From: Daucus carota subsp. sativus
Taxonomy: Eukaryota > Streptophyta > Magnoliopsida > Apiales > Apiaceae
NCBI RefSeq assembly: GCF_001625215.2
Contig: NC_030385.2
Location: 39,023,598-39,087,597 of the forward strand
Direction of reading: 5' to 3'
DNA: 64,000 nucleotides
Below are positions 23,906 to 39,366 of this stretch, in pieces. The position numbers and the translations under genes were made by a program. The notes below the pieces were generated by a model that was not told where the DNA came from, did not search any database, and saw only the letters and a list, made by a program, of their open reading frames with translations. How positions within the stretch are numbered: position 1 is the first letter of the stretch; each line of letters starts with the position of its first letter.

Positions 23906-24100
23906 CCCCGCAATGTTTCATTGCGGGGACTTAAGTACCCGCAATGTAAAATTGCGGGGACTTAAGTACCCGCAATGAAACATTGCGGGGTCTTGAGTAC
24001 CCGCAATGTTTCATTGCGGGGAGTCTTTGTCATCCAACGGCCCTGATCTGGTGGTTCCCTATCCAACGGTGGCTGTATAACAGCCCCCTATTCTTATGTT
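23906..24100. mobile_element. Hairpin array C and right terminus
   Basis: Four palindromes (23906-23928, 23938-23959, 23969-23990, 24000-24021) share the arms CCCCGCAATG/CATTGCGGGG. The last three repeat at exactly 31 bp with spacer ACTTAAGTA or CTTGAGTA. The terminal sequence to about 24095 is the inverted partner of 14684-14780. This is the right end of the element split by the copia. Confidence 0.75.
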
Positions 24101-24988
24101 ATCACATATGTTTATATAATTACATAGCAGTAGGTTCTCCTAACAGCTAGGAACAAATTAAACAGGTTCATGATCCGACCTTCCTTAATATTATATTGAA
24201 TTAGGCCAAGGAAGCAAGTTGTTGCAACGGTATATGGGCGTCGAAAAACAGAAACAGTTATGCTTTACACTGTCCTCTCGTTCATAACAGAAAATTTAGT
24301 TTGTCTGTGGCTCAAACTTGCCTGCCATTGTGTGCATCAAAGAATTAGTAACAAAACAGCCATAGAGATATAAGGGCAAAACCTAATCACAAAATTAGTA
24401 TTGGAAGGTGCTGCTGTGTTTGTTGTGTCACCTGGCAAGTTCCTAACTTCTCCCCTGCAAAATTCCTTACCTGTTTGTCAAAAGCTTCTTTGCAGAATCA
24501 CCATTTTATTTGTAATGTTTGTATAATTAGTATATACTCTGGTGGTCCTATTTTACATGTTCTTCTTGAAAAAATTACTGAATATTTTATTTGTACGCTA
24601 TCTATTGATAATTGCACTAAATTAAATTATGTTGTGAGTATATATATATATATATATATTAGTCAAATATTAGAAATTGTATTCTAAAAATATTTCAAAA
24701 AAAATTACTTTGGAAAGAGAAAAGAACAAGTATTTTGTGATAATTTTTGGTAAAAATGAGGCCAAAGGAACATATTTATGTTTGTGAGGGAGTATTGAGT
24801 AACTTCTTGCTTAGAAATGATGCAACATATATTACTAGAAGTTCTGGAAAGGCAAGCACAGTCACAAACATATGTTATGCTTTATTGAAGTGCAAGCTGT
24901 AACTTGTTGAAACTAAAAGAACAACCTTAGTATCCTCTTTGTCATCTCCAAGTTCAATAATACAATTTCTGGTATTCGATAACTACAA
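24101..24988. other. Intergenic and NPF 3' flank
   Basis: No coding region recognised. A short (TA)n run lies near 24641-24659. The part next to 24989 should contain the 3' UTR of the transporter gene. Confidence 0.5.
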
Positions 24989-27231
24989 TTACTCATGACA
25001 TGACTTCTCTTCAACCTTGTCAACATTGTGATACTTGTACAAGCAAGCACAGACTAGGTAATAACAAAAATTTATCAGCCCAATTAGAACCAGCATCCAG
25101 TACACATTCTGTAGCCTCCCATTATTTATATTATCGGGTAACCAGTTGGTCACCTTCCTAACAAGATCCATCAGTGCGCTGCTCATGAAAAACGATATCG
25201 CGATCACCAGATGGTTCAACGCAGTTGACATACTTTTTAGTGATGCTGGAAACTCTTGGTAGAACAAATTTATTTGTCCTGGAAATTGAAATGCATTACC
25301 GATTCCTGTAATAGCTAGTTGTGGTACTAGCCAAAATACCGACATTGGCACCACCATTGAACGTTCTAGAAGATTCCCTGATTCAGCTGCATTTCTCCTC
25401 TTTGTTTCGACGACTGCTGATATAGCCATGCTGATGACTATTAGTATGTGGCCTGTGCCTATGCGTTGCAGAGGACTCAGGGTTAGGCTGAACAATTTTT
25501 TGCATGCAGGCATGAGAAACCTGTCAAAAATGGTGAGAGAGATTGCTGTGGAGATTAGTACGAAGACCAGGACTGATGCTGCTGGGATTTTGAAATGGTG
25601 AGTGATTCCACGATCCATTGTTAGAGATTGAAGGATGGATAAGCTGCTTTGGACGCCAATTGCAGTGCCTAAGAGAATATTTGAAAGCCAGATGGGGAAT
25701 ATTTTGATGAGGGTTTTAAGCTCTTCAACTTGTGAGACTGTGCATGTTGTCCACGGGTCTGCGTTTGAGCCCTCCAGATCAACATTGCCATTGGTTATCA
25801 GAGCTGCGCGATTCAAGAACCTGCTTCATCAGAGATAATCACTTGTTCAGATGATTAACCTCTCTTCTCTTGCAACAGTGTGAGTGCAGTGTCTTTATTT
25901 AAAATTTTGTATTTGACCAATCAGCTATGTGTTTGTGATCATATATAAGTGTATCATGACCACAATAGACTAAATTAAATAGCCTCAACTCGATTGAACA
26001 ATAAACATTAATTGTTACCTAAAGCTCTTGGTAGGTTCTGCTTTCATCTTCTTCATCTTTGCATCATGACCACAATAGTATTCCTCAGATTTGGACGATG
26101 ATGGCACATTCCATTTCCGAATTGTTGCAACAATCACATGAGCAATGTCTGTAAAGGGACTCTTGTCTAACTTGGGACGGTAATAGAAGCGGGTGCCAAG
26201 CAAAAAAATTAATAAACCAAATAAATTTGCAGCGACAGATAAACCAAACCCTGTTGCCCAACTCAAATTATCTTCGATGTAAACCATGGCTGTGGCTGCT
26301 ATTACAGAAACGAGGCTGGTCGCGACAAAGTACCAGTCAAAGTAAACTTGTTGATCTTTTGGCTTCACAAACTGATCAGCTCCCATTGTTGTAATAGTGG
26401 ACCGAACACCGCCTGTGCCTATAGATGCTAGTATTATACCTGTGTATAGTGCTGTAAATTGCAGATTTGTCGGGGATTTACACAAGCTTTCTAATTCTTG
26501 GCATGGTTGAGGCCTCAAGCAATGTAGTGATGAAATTAGGTATAAAAATTTTATCCCCTGCATCAAGAATAAAAGAAATTGACATGAAATTTAAGAACTG
26601 TATCAATTAACATCATATTATATATATGATTAGTCCAGATTGTGTTACTTAAATATCTGTATAAGTATGCACTTTAGTTCCTCTGGACAACCTTAGGTAT
26701 CATATCAGTAGTTCCCATCTTAATGTCAGGTGGAGTATATTTTTTCATGCACAAGAAAATCTATGCTCTGTTTACGTAAATTTAACTGTTTCAGTTTGAT
26801 TTCATTGATCTACAAACTTTACTGGTATCGGATAAAATGGTAGCTAGAGTAACATACATGGTATAGTATATTACCAAGACAGAGATGACGGAAAATATCC
26901 AGACAACAGCATAGCAGCCAAGAAACGAGTCAGCTACAATAGCAGCGACGACAGGAATCAAACTAGTGCAGCCATTAACTAGGTTGAATATGAGAGCAGC
27001 ATCAATGCTCTTAATATGGAATTCTTGTATGAGATAAACCATAAGATTGTACATCCATCCTCCAGCAGCAAGTGATAAGGCCGCTGTACTTGCTGCATTC
27101 ATACAATCACATCAGCTTCCAGTACATCTCAGACATAAATATATAGAAATGTATATTCAGGGAATCAAAGAGGAACCTATAATGAAGGGGAAGGTGATCC
27201 ATCCACCGCGATTCTGATGACCAGTATCCAT
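24989..27231 (-). CDS. NRT1/PTR family transporter, NPF2 (NAXT-like)
   Basis: A major-facilitator membrane protein of the nitrate/peptide family, 547 aa in four exons: 27177-27231, 26875-27092, 26019-26557 and 24989-25820. All introns are GT-AG and the phases close. It opens MDTGHQNRGGWITFPFIIAS. LASIGTGGVRSTITTMGADQ is the family signature (usual form GTGGIKP). PTKSFRFLNRAAL spans the exon 3/4 join at the end of the central loop. The distal half has GNAFQFPGQINLFYQEFP and WLPDNINNGRLQNVYW, both strong matches to the NAXT (nitrate excretion transporter) subgroup. TM1 reads ASTAALSLAAGGW where most NPFs have an ExxER proton-coupling motif, so that motif is absent, again as in NAXT proteins. 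Likely a plasma-membrane anion (nitrate/chloride) transporter; substrate inferred. Confidence 0.92.
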
Positions 27232-28636
27232 GCTGATCAATCAACTGCAAGGGGCTCCAGTTTATGATTTCAGAATATTGAAAATGCAGAGGAGCAAGTT
27301 CTGTAAGGTATTTCTTGCTGATCCAACAAACTTTTGCATGCAAGGCTATCTGCTGGGGTATTTTATAATGATAGTAGAAATATTGGTTTTATTAACCAAT
27401 AGTCATGTATGACTACAAAGCATTTAATTCTACAGCCAAAAACTGTAGTGGAATTTGGAAAATTACTGGATAAATAAGAAAAGAATGAATGGGATGGTAA
27501 TATTCACCGACGGATGAAAAAAAAAATTCTATACTGTCGGCAACCTATAAAAGCTCTTTGAGGAGTATATTGTGTAAATCAAGCAATAGCCAGCTCCTTT
27601 GGCCTAAACTTCTGTTATGTGTATATATATCAGTTAACTTCTAACGTAGATTAAGAGCTACATATATTTGACCAAACTCCTGGTAATACATAAACAAGTT
27701 CTGTTTTAATTTATCATTCGATCTGAGCCTCTGTAGTCTCTGTCAGGCCTGATGGGTTAGTTTTTTGCGGCAAAACCTCCAGCATCCAATCTCTACAATC
27801 ATAGAGTATAATTTACCTTTGTACAAGTACAATGTAAGAGCTAGCTTCATTACGATATACGTATGTAATAACATAATTGTGGTCACTTCCAAAATTTATT
27901 AAAGTTAGGCTCCACACTAGCACCAAAATAGAAGGTTAGGCTCTGACAGAATCATATTGATCGCAATTGCCAGATTAACTATAAGTTATCATGAATATTA
28001 ATAGGTATTTCAAAGAAAGTATCCAAATGCACACCTTAATTTATAAACCCCGCTAATAGGTATTTAATTAGGCTTATAGTTAATTAAATAATTTGCATGT
28101 TTGTATAAACACTATTAGGAAGTTTTCTTAGTAGGTATATATTCAGCAGGTTGATAAATAAACCGAATGGTTAATTACTGCTATGTTATAAGTATAACAG
28201 AGTTCACAAGAACTGTATGATGAGCTCAACATAATCTGCTGTGTATTGCATGGTATATAAATATACCTGAGTTCAAATATTTCATAATATCAACATACAA
28301 CTTTATAATGAACCAAAGAAACAACACACTTTTCCACAAAAACCAGTACAATACTAGGACATGAAGAGACGGAGCAATGGAAAGAGTTCGATCAGTTTCA
28401 TCTGTCAGCAAAAGATGCAAGGCAAGACCCAAAAAAACACCAATAAAGTTTACCAGGGCAAGGGAACTCCAGGACCTGCTAAGAAAACACTGTTTCATTG
28501 AATTTTTCTGTCATAGCGATACTGATACTGCTTTTTTCCAGCACTCACTAACAGATTTTTTGCTTCTTGATTCATTAAAAAAATCATTTAAAACTTTAAA
28601 AAGAAAAGGAGAAGGGGGTCTGCTGGATGCTATATA
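27232..28636. other. Intergenic: NPF promoter / MPK3 3' flank
   Basis: No gene recognised between the ATG of the transporter and the stop codon of MPK3, both on the minus strand. AT-rich, without a clear repeat boundary. Confidence 0.5.
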
Positions 28637-32165
<3,529 letters not shown>

Positions 32166-32397
32166 TTTCTCAGCTTCTCTCTAAGTTTGACTTGTCTCTC
32201 TAGACTAATTTTATACTAGTACTACTATTGTTTAAAAGATACTCGTGTGGCTTAAATAAGATTTTTATTTATGTGTGTCTGTGACTGTGAGATAAAAAGT
32301 GTGTGCTCTTGGGCTGAGCTGTAACATCTGTTTTGCCTGTGTAACTGTTTTGCCTGTGTAATAAAATGAGTAAATATGGTGGGTCCGTTCCTAAAAT
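32166..32397 (-). promoter_or_regulatory. MPK3 promoter-proximal region
   Basis: Sequence upstream of the MPK3 ATG. The first 60 bp have a CT-rich leader character on the coding strand. No unambiguous TATA box or W-box cluster was assigned by eye. Confidence 0.35.
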
Positions 32398-32632
32398 ATG
32401 TACTCCCTCTCATTTCTTTACGTTATTTTTTGACACGCTTTTCAACGCTCATTTAAAGTATAGTTTTATAATAAATTTTTAAAATTTTTTTGTTTTGAGT
32501 AAAAATTGATATATAAACTTTTATTCGAAAAAGAAAATTTTGAAAAAAAAATTATAGAACTACACTTTATGAGAGCGTCAAAATGCCTGCATAAAGTGAA
32601 CGTAAACAACCTACAGGGACGAAATGAGTATA
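32398..32632. mobile_element. Stowaway-like MITE
   Basis: The left end TACTCCCTCTCATTTCTTTA and the right end (inverted TACTCATTTCGTCCCTGTAG), with TTTACGTT just inside each, give an imperfect Stowaway-type inverted repeat bordered by TA. It lies about 230 bp upstream of the MPK3 start codon. Confidence 0.65.
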
Positions 32633-34106
32633 ATAGTAGCCCGTCTCAAAATTTTTCTCGTTTGATATGTCGGGACCGTTCACGTAGGAGACAAATTACT
32701 AGTTTACGTCTAATCTCTAAGATTAAATATAACTATGAATGATCTTATTGATTTCGTATTTATGAATATTTTAATATAGTAAAAATTTTATATTTAATAC
32801 TAATATGAAATTAAAGATATTAAGTAAATAGAAAAAGTATCAAAGGACGGAGGGAATATATATTTAGGAAAACAAAATGCTGCTATTTTAATTTTAATTT
32901 TTTGATATATATATAAACGAACGTATATCTTCTAACATAAATTTATCTTAATTGAAAATTTTCATATTTAACTTGCTTTTAAATTATATGATGCTACTAA
33001 TCACTATCGTTCACACGACATGGACCGGACGGAAGATACGAGTTTAGATTCATGTGTGCCTTGAGGAGTGGACTTCTGAGCAAGAGGGAGGAAATGTAAG
33101 AGAAGTTGTGGCAAGACGCGTGGAGTGAATCAATCGGATGGTCAAATGTAAGAGCCGCCTTTCTGATCTACGGTCATGGATTTTTTGCTTGCAGGAGAGT
33201 TTTCAACGCCTTGCCTTGTTTATTTTGTGTCTCTCGGACTCTCGGTTACTATAAATGGAAGTTCGGGGCCCACTAGAATTTGTGGGGCCGTCAGAATATA
33301 AGATTTGATATACTACTACTGGTTGTGAATCATTGTTGAATATTTAGGTGTCGTGGAGTGTGGATTGTGGTGTCAAATACTCCCACAGTCGTCCCGTGGA
33401 CTTGTATACACGTGAGATGATGAAACATGAAACTAAAAAAAATTAATTTAATAAATAAATGTAAGAAAAGTGGAAAAAATGGATGGAAAGAGTGATATTT
33501 AATGTATAAAATAAATATAATTAATAAAAAATATAAGAAATGTGGATAAAATATTAAGATCGATAAATATTTATTGATTGGGGGAAATGAGAATGAAATG
33601 CACGAGAATAATAGGTATAAGAATTGATATGCCAATAAAGAGTATACATGTCACCAAATTGCTACTTTAAACACAAAACATTTTGAGATTCAGATTCCTA
33701 AACTCATAATCATAAATCAAACGACTCATGGGTTGTATTTGTCAAAACAAATTTAGCTCGCAACGCGCTCATTCCTATCCATGGCATGCTCAAGATTTAT
33801 AATTTAATGAGTTGAAGTTTTATCTCAGCTGAAAGATGCTGAGAATTCTCAAACAATTAGGCAGTGCACCAAATTTAAGAAATGCTCAAGAACAGGGACA
33901 ATGACAAGTCAATGAAAATCCAATTTGATTATTCTACGGAAAGGAGACCAAGTCATTGATAGCTACTAAAACCAACTAATATATATCCATTACTAACAAA
34001 CGCAGCAAGATAAACTACAACTAGACCAAACAACCTTCCAGCTAAGTTGATTTCACAGACTGAATCATGGCATAGAAATTGAAAGAGCTGACTTGTTCCT
34101 AGGGGC
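32633..34106. other. Intergenic between MPK3 and APX
   Basis: AT-rich with a GC-richer stretch at 33010-33420. A GGACGGAGGGA word at 32846-32857 looks like one terminus of another Stowaway copy, but its partner is unclear. No gene recognised. The end next to 34107 should hold the APX 3' UTR. Confidence 0.45.
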
Positions 34107-35859
34107 TTAAGCCTCCGCGAACCTATATGATCAAGGAAAAAACCATGTCAGATGGATGAGTTGATGCCAATATTAATTTACGCGAGAATTTTGTATTTAC
34201 CCCAGTTCAGAGAGCTTCATGTGAGATACTGCGTAGTCCGCAAAGAATGCATCCTCATCCTGAAAAATAAGCACAAGCGATTAAGGGGTGAATTTGAGTT
34301 TACAATGCAGTGATAAAAACAGATTTAGTGACAAGTAACAAACAGCAGCATATTTCTCAACAAGGGGACGGAAGACAGGGTCTTTGAGAAGAGACTTGTC
34401 AGTTGGCAATTGGACAAGCCCTTCCTTCTCTCCAGACAAGAGCTCCCTGTCAGGAAATCAACAATTTAGGATTTACAAGAACCGCCTTAACTGAAAATTA
34501 AATTGTCAAGACTATCTGAAGCACTCACTTGAAGTACGAGTTATCGAAGATGCAAGGATTTCTTGTCCAGGGTCCTTCATACCCAGAACGTTCCTTATGA
34601 CAGCTTCCCTGAAGGAAAGTATCAATAAAATCATGAAGGGAACAATTTTTATTTTTTTTAGGGAAAAGGAAACCACAGTTCACAGGAAAAAATTTAGAAA
34701 CTTTAGGCTGAAGGCAACATATACCAGGGTATGGCCACCGGAGAGGACAACAATATCCTTGTCAGAAAGCCCCATTGCTTTTACAAACACATCTCTCAAA
34801 TGGTCAGCTCCTGTAAAATACCGTTGAACATAGATTATTGACTCTGCTATATGATTGCTAATTATCAAGTAAAAAAAAAAATAACTTATGGTCGGGTCTA
34901 TAATGTTTTGTTCACACTTTTACAACCATATTAACAAAATAGTTACAAAAAGGAAAATTATCATACTGACCCAATTCAGCATCGGGCAAGCGGCCTTCTT
35001 TTACTGGCTCATTTTGGTCCTGCAAGTGCAAATGTCTTTATTAAAACATCAATGACACAACCCTGTGTGAAATAATGGTATCTGACAAGCTAAATCAACA
35101 ATTATTATGTGATTTATTTGTAAAAGAATACAAAACAACAGTTAGTAATGCCAACAGATCAGTGCTATGTCATCTGATGTTATCATGTCTTGGCGAAACA
35201 AAAAAATAACCAAGATAAAGAAAACAAACCTTTCTTCCTGGGTGAAATGGAATATCAGGTCCTCCGGTAAGTTGGACAGCAACTACTCCAGCCAACTACA
35301 TTTAGTTCAAATCAATAACATAACAAAGTTGAATCAAGAAAACAGCTAGACAAGTTCAATGATGACAGAAGAGGAAAAATTGCAGAACACTGACAAATAG
35401 AAAGACACTAACATCAACCAAGATGCATCTAAGCAAAAAATATAAACACGTGAAGCAGCACCTGATATAAATCACCGTAAGAGATAATGGGAAACTGCTC
35501 CTTGATGGGCTCTAAAAGTTGCACAGCATTTTCAAGGCCATTGTTGGCATTATGAGATTGCTCAGCCTTGAATCTCATTGTTCCAAAAGGACCTCCGGTC
35601 TTGGTTTTAACGTCATAAGTACCCGCCGAGTGCCACCTACACGTATCAATCATGTGAAACCATACCATCTCTAAATTGAAGTTTCCATATATATATTAAA
35701 ATCCAGTCGCAAATAAAAATGGAGGATAGAGTTGACATACGCGACACGAAGCATAATCCCAAAGCAGCCCTTAGAAGCAATGTACCCTCTTAGCTTCCTT
35801 GTGCACTTATCAACAGCAACCTTGTACTCCTCACTGACCTCTGGGTAGCTTTTTCCCAT
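34107..35859 (-). CDS. APX1: Cytosolic L-ascorbate peroxidase
   Basis: A class I haem peroxidase that reduces H2O2 with ascorbate. It has nine coding exons: 35741-35859, 35462-35636, 35230-35295, 34971-35019, 34725-34810, 34529-34608, 34344-34446, 34201-34259 and 34107-34122. The product is 250 aa, the standard cytosolic length. It starts [20 protein letters not shown] and ends LSELGFAEA. The distal haem residues Arg38, Trp41 and His42 lie in LRVAWHSAG. The proximal ligand His163 is in LSGGHTL. Arg172, which contacts ascorbate, is in CHKERSG, and Trp179 is in GPWTRNP; all fall at pea APX numbering. There is no transit peptide or C-terminal membrane anchor, which points to the cytosol. The symbol denotes the cytosolic class; APX1 versus APX2 cannot be separated here. 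Confidence 0.95.
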
Positions 35860-35861
35860 GG

Positions 35862-36670
35862 CTACAGTTTCACAACCAAATCAAACATTTATATATAGTC
35901 TACAGCAGTTGAGGAGCCAGCCCTATCAATGGGTACCAAAGAGTATATACTCTATATAATAACACATATAAAGACTAAAGAGTAATAAATTATACTCATA
36001 CTCAATTACATGTTACAGAAAAGTTAGAGATGCATTCGGATGAAAACTATAAAGGATAATGCATAAGAAAGGCAAAACTATACCGAAACCTTTTCTAAAG
36101 GGAAACAGCGGAGAATGGACGAAATCAAAGGATTTTGAATCAATAGGATATCTCAAGAGTATAATTAGTTCACATTTGAATTTGTTTCAAAAGGAAAAAC
36201 ATATCGGAATCCTTTCTCACCATGCTTCGTAATATTATTAATAATTCCGAAAAGACTCATCCAATCATCTATTTATGAGAAAAAGAGAGCAGGATATTCT
36301 AGTGAAGCAAAAGGAAACCAAATGGATCACACATAAAGGCAAGCTATTAGAAAGACTCATTTGCATTGATACCAAGTACTGCAACATTGAAAATGAAGTG
36401 AACGATCATAATTTTCTACCAAACATAAACATCATAAAAGGCACATGAATTTCTTTATTAAAAAGCAAAACTCCAACGCTATAAATATACAAGATAATCA
36501 ATGAAACGAAAGTAGTGTATACGTAAATAGTATGACATGCAGAGACGAAAATTGAAACATACAGATGAGGAGATTGGATAGAAGAAAATGCATACCTGAA
36601 AAGAGAGATGATGATCGCAGAGAAAATAACTGAACAAATGCCAAAGTGAAAGAGTAAGATATATAAATAA
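35862..36670 (-). promoter_or_regulatory. APX 5' UTR intron, leader exon and TATA-like box
   Basis: Three bases upstream of the ATG is an acceptor (ACTGTAG|CC), and a good donor CTTTTCAG|GTATGC ends a leader exon at 36596. This gives a 734-bp 5' UTR intron, as known in plant cytosolic APX genes. On the minus strand a TATTTATATATC motif at about 36659-36669 is a plausible TATA box for a start near 36630. Confidence 0.65.
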
Positions 36671-36878
36671 CTGTAAGTATAGATGAGGGTTTATGAAGAT
36701 CGGACGGCGGAAGATATGTTTTCTTCGCTACAATTAAGGGATTCAGTTAATCTTTCCCATCGACTATTTTTCGATAAATCTTTTCTTTTTCGTTTTCAAG
36801 AAAAGGGAAAATTATTTCTTTCAAATATGTACAGGGCCTTCTGACAAAAAAAATAACAGGAGTATTCAAGAAGCGTAC

Positions 36879-37015
36879 GAGGATCAAGTTCAACAGCAAT
36901 GACAGACTTTCCGGCTTCCAGAAGCTTCTTGGCTAGATTACCAGTACCAAGGGTCAATTTCAAGAATGATTTCGGGGTGTTTAATGCATGATATTTGAAC
37001 AACAGAGTCAATTAG
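36879..37015 (-). pseudogene. DIM1-like rRNA dimethyladenosine transferase relic
   Basis: The minus strand encodes GTGNLAKKLLEAGKSVIAVE followed by LDPR, the SAM-binding core of KsgA/DIM1 18S rRNA dimethyltransferases. Upstream, in another frame, SVVQISCIKHPEIILEIDP matches the preceding block (usual form ILEIGPGTGNL). The two blocks are joined by a frame change exactly at the glycine loop. Homology stops after LDPR. About 135 bp remain, so this is a gene fragment, not a working methyltransferase. Confidence 0.75.
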
Positions 37016-37910
37016 AAGTGAGTTTTTTATAACTCGTGACAATCGGTTATGTGACTTCAATTTTTATTTTTATATTTTGAAGTATGTGAATTGAATTATT
37101 TTTCAGAATCATATCACTTTATACTTATACATAACATTCTATATTATTCGATGATTTGTGAAACTGAATATTCGTACCATATTAATTTTTCCCACGATAT
37201 CATAACTTTATACTGTATTATCAAATAAACTTAAGTTTGATTTTGTTTTACATTTTAATTTTCAAATAAAATACTTGACTAAATAAAGCTAAAAATTCAG
37301 ATTGATTGAACTCGAACTAAATACAGGGGATTTCACTTTTGATTTAACCAAATATTTAAATTATTTCATTATCCGATCAATTTTACTTGTATGCATATTT
37401 CTAAGTGAATTTGCAATTATGTTTTAAAATTAAATTTTCTTAATAAAGTTAAACACCTGTAAAAAATCATAAAAAATAAATACAAACTTAAAATTTATTT
37501 TATCATCAACCACTATTTCCTCCACCCTAAAACATCAATCATTGTAATGTTTTTTCATTCAAGGTATATAGAAAAGATAAATTCTTAATTGTTTTTTCTG
37601 AACCGAAATTCAAAATTCACTTAAGAAATATTATCAAAATTTATATTTTGAAATACGCGAAAAATAAATAAATCGACCGCTAGACGCTGGTCTATCTATG
37701 AAAAGCAAAATAATATGCAAAAGAAGGGCCCTGTCCCTAATATTCTGCCCGCCGTTAGTCCGTTACAATCTAGGGCTCCCTTAAGCTTAAGTTCAAGTTT
37801 ATTCTCTTGCGATTCGAATAAAAAAAAAAGATATTTTTGATTGTAATTGGTTCCTGCTTGTTTCTTGCTTGATTTTAACTCAAAGCTGCTGGTGATGGTC
37901 ATCTGAATCA
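37016..37910. other. Intergenic, no gene recognised
   Basis: Strongly AT-rich, with no coding region recognised. The last 100-150 bp before 37911 are probably the 5' UTR of the following gene. Confidence 0.45.
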
Positions 37911-39366
37911 ATGGATCTTTCTGTTCAAGAAGATGAATGGGGTATATCTCTTTGGCCTTTTTTTAGCAGCCCATTTAATTCAATTATTCAGTCTTTCTCT
38001 TATTTGTTTGTCAATTTATTTTTCCTATAGTTTTCATCTACTTAAATTCATGAATCATGATCACTTGTGAGCTTATTATGTGCACTTGTTTTGGATTGAA
38101 GAGTGGATCTTTTGGTGATTAGTAGTGTCTGGATTAGAAATTATAAGAATATTGGGGTTTCGTAATTCGAGCTCCTCGCAGCTGGGTCGAAAAAGCTTAG
38201 CTATTTTCCGATTTAATTAATCGGTTTTTTCTTTGTTGTGGGATTTTTTGGTATACAATATATTTGGGGATTTGCTAGGTACTTGTGAATTGTGATGGGG
38301 CAAAGTTTAGCCACTGGCTTGTTACAGATGAGATGAATGGGAGAGTGAGAACTTTTTGCTGTAGCTGGCAATCTGGCATCATCGTTTACACCTTCTTATG
38401 TTGTTTCACTGTATTGTTTGATCACAAAATCTACGTTAATATACTTGTTCCCTTATATGATATTCTTACCTAATACTTTAGGTTACTATTCTGATGTGAT
38501 CGACCATTAGAATACAAATATGGTTCTTGATACCTTATGCTGCGCTTTGCTTTTTTACCTTGCGCAATGTGAGCTTAATGATAAAAAGAACACAGGTAAT
38601 GCATTGATGGCTGTGTACCTGTATTTGGTCTATATCCGCTCAATCATTTAAATGATACTACTACTTCCCTCCTGATTTTGTTTTAACTCCCAGTCAATTG
38701 CCTGGGTTGTATATATACACATATGCATGTACTGATGGTTTGAATTTTCTTGAGTGTTGGTGTGCCCCATTAATAACATTATTCGCATAATTAGCATTGT
38801 CTGAGTGCTGCTGAGACATAATATTATTGTGACAGACACTGATGGATTTGAAATTCCAAGTTTGGGAATGGGAGGTTCTGAACAAGGTGAAGGTATAATT
38901 GATATTCCGGCAGCAGAAGAGTTAAAATCTTCATCCTTCAAGGTGACTGCCTAGACTTTTCAAGATTCTACACCAAATTTTCAAGCCATGATATTTTTTT
39001 CCAGCTCAAGTACTCATATTTTCTGAATTGTGTCGTCTTTAACTAAATTAATATGCCATAACCTGGGTTCTTGCACATGGTTAGGGTAATAAGGAGGAAA
39101 AAATATACCTTGGACCCCATGGAGCTCCTCCACAACAACCAAAGCAACAAGAACTTAATTCCTATGGTCGGAAGCAGAAGTTCAAGCAGAAACTGAAAGA
39201 GGCAGACCGAAAAAATAGTGGTTCCGGACGAGAAAATAAGTTAGAGAATTTGAGGGATCTTGTTGGTGGTGAAAAAACAGTTGTAAACGTGTCAAAGAAT
39301 TCTCCCAGAGATTGGCTAGACCCACACTGTCATGAGTCTGAGTTTGAAAAGCACCGTGTGCAGTAA
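37911..39366 (+). CDS. Uncharacterised conserved plant protein, 139 aa
   Basis: Three exons: 37911-37941, 38836-38942 and 39085-39366. Donors are G|GTATAT and AAG|GTGACT; acceptors are GACAG|ACAC and TTAG|GGTAAT. All phases close to 140 codons including the stop. The protein starts MDLSVQEDEWDTDGFEIPSL, has an acidic N-terminal third, then a basic Lys/Gln-rich helix-like middle (YGRKQKFKQKLKEADRKN), and ends with the compact motif SPRDWLDPHCHESEFEKHR. I recall DWLDPHCHE-type C-termini in small plant proteins of unknown function. No signal peptide or membrane segment is present. Function unknown. The first intron is 894 bp. Confidence 0.75.
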
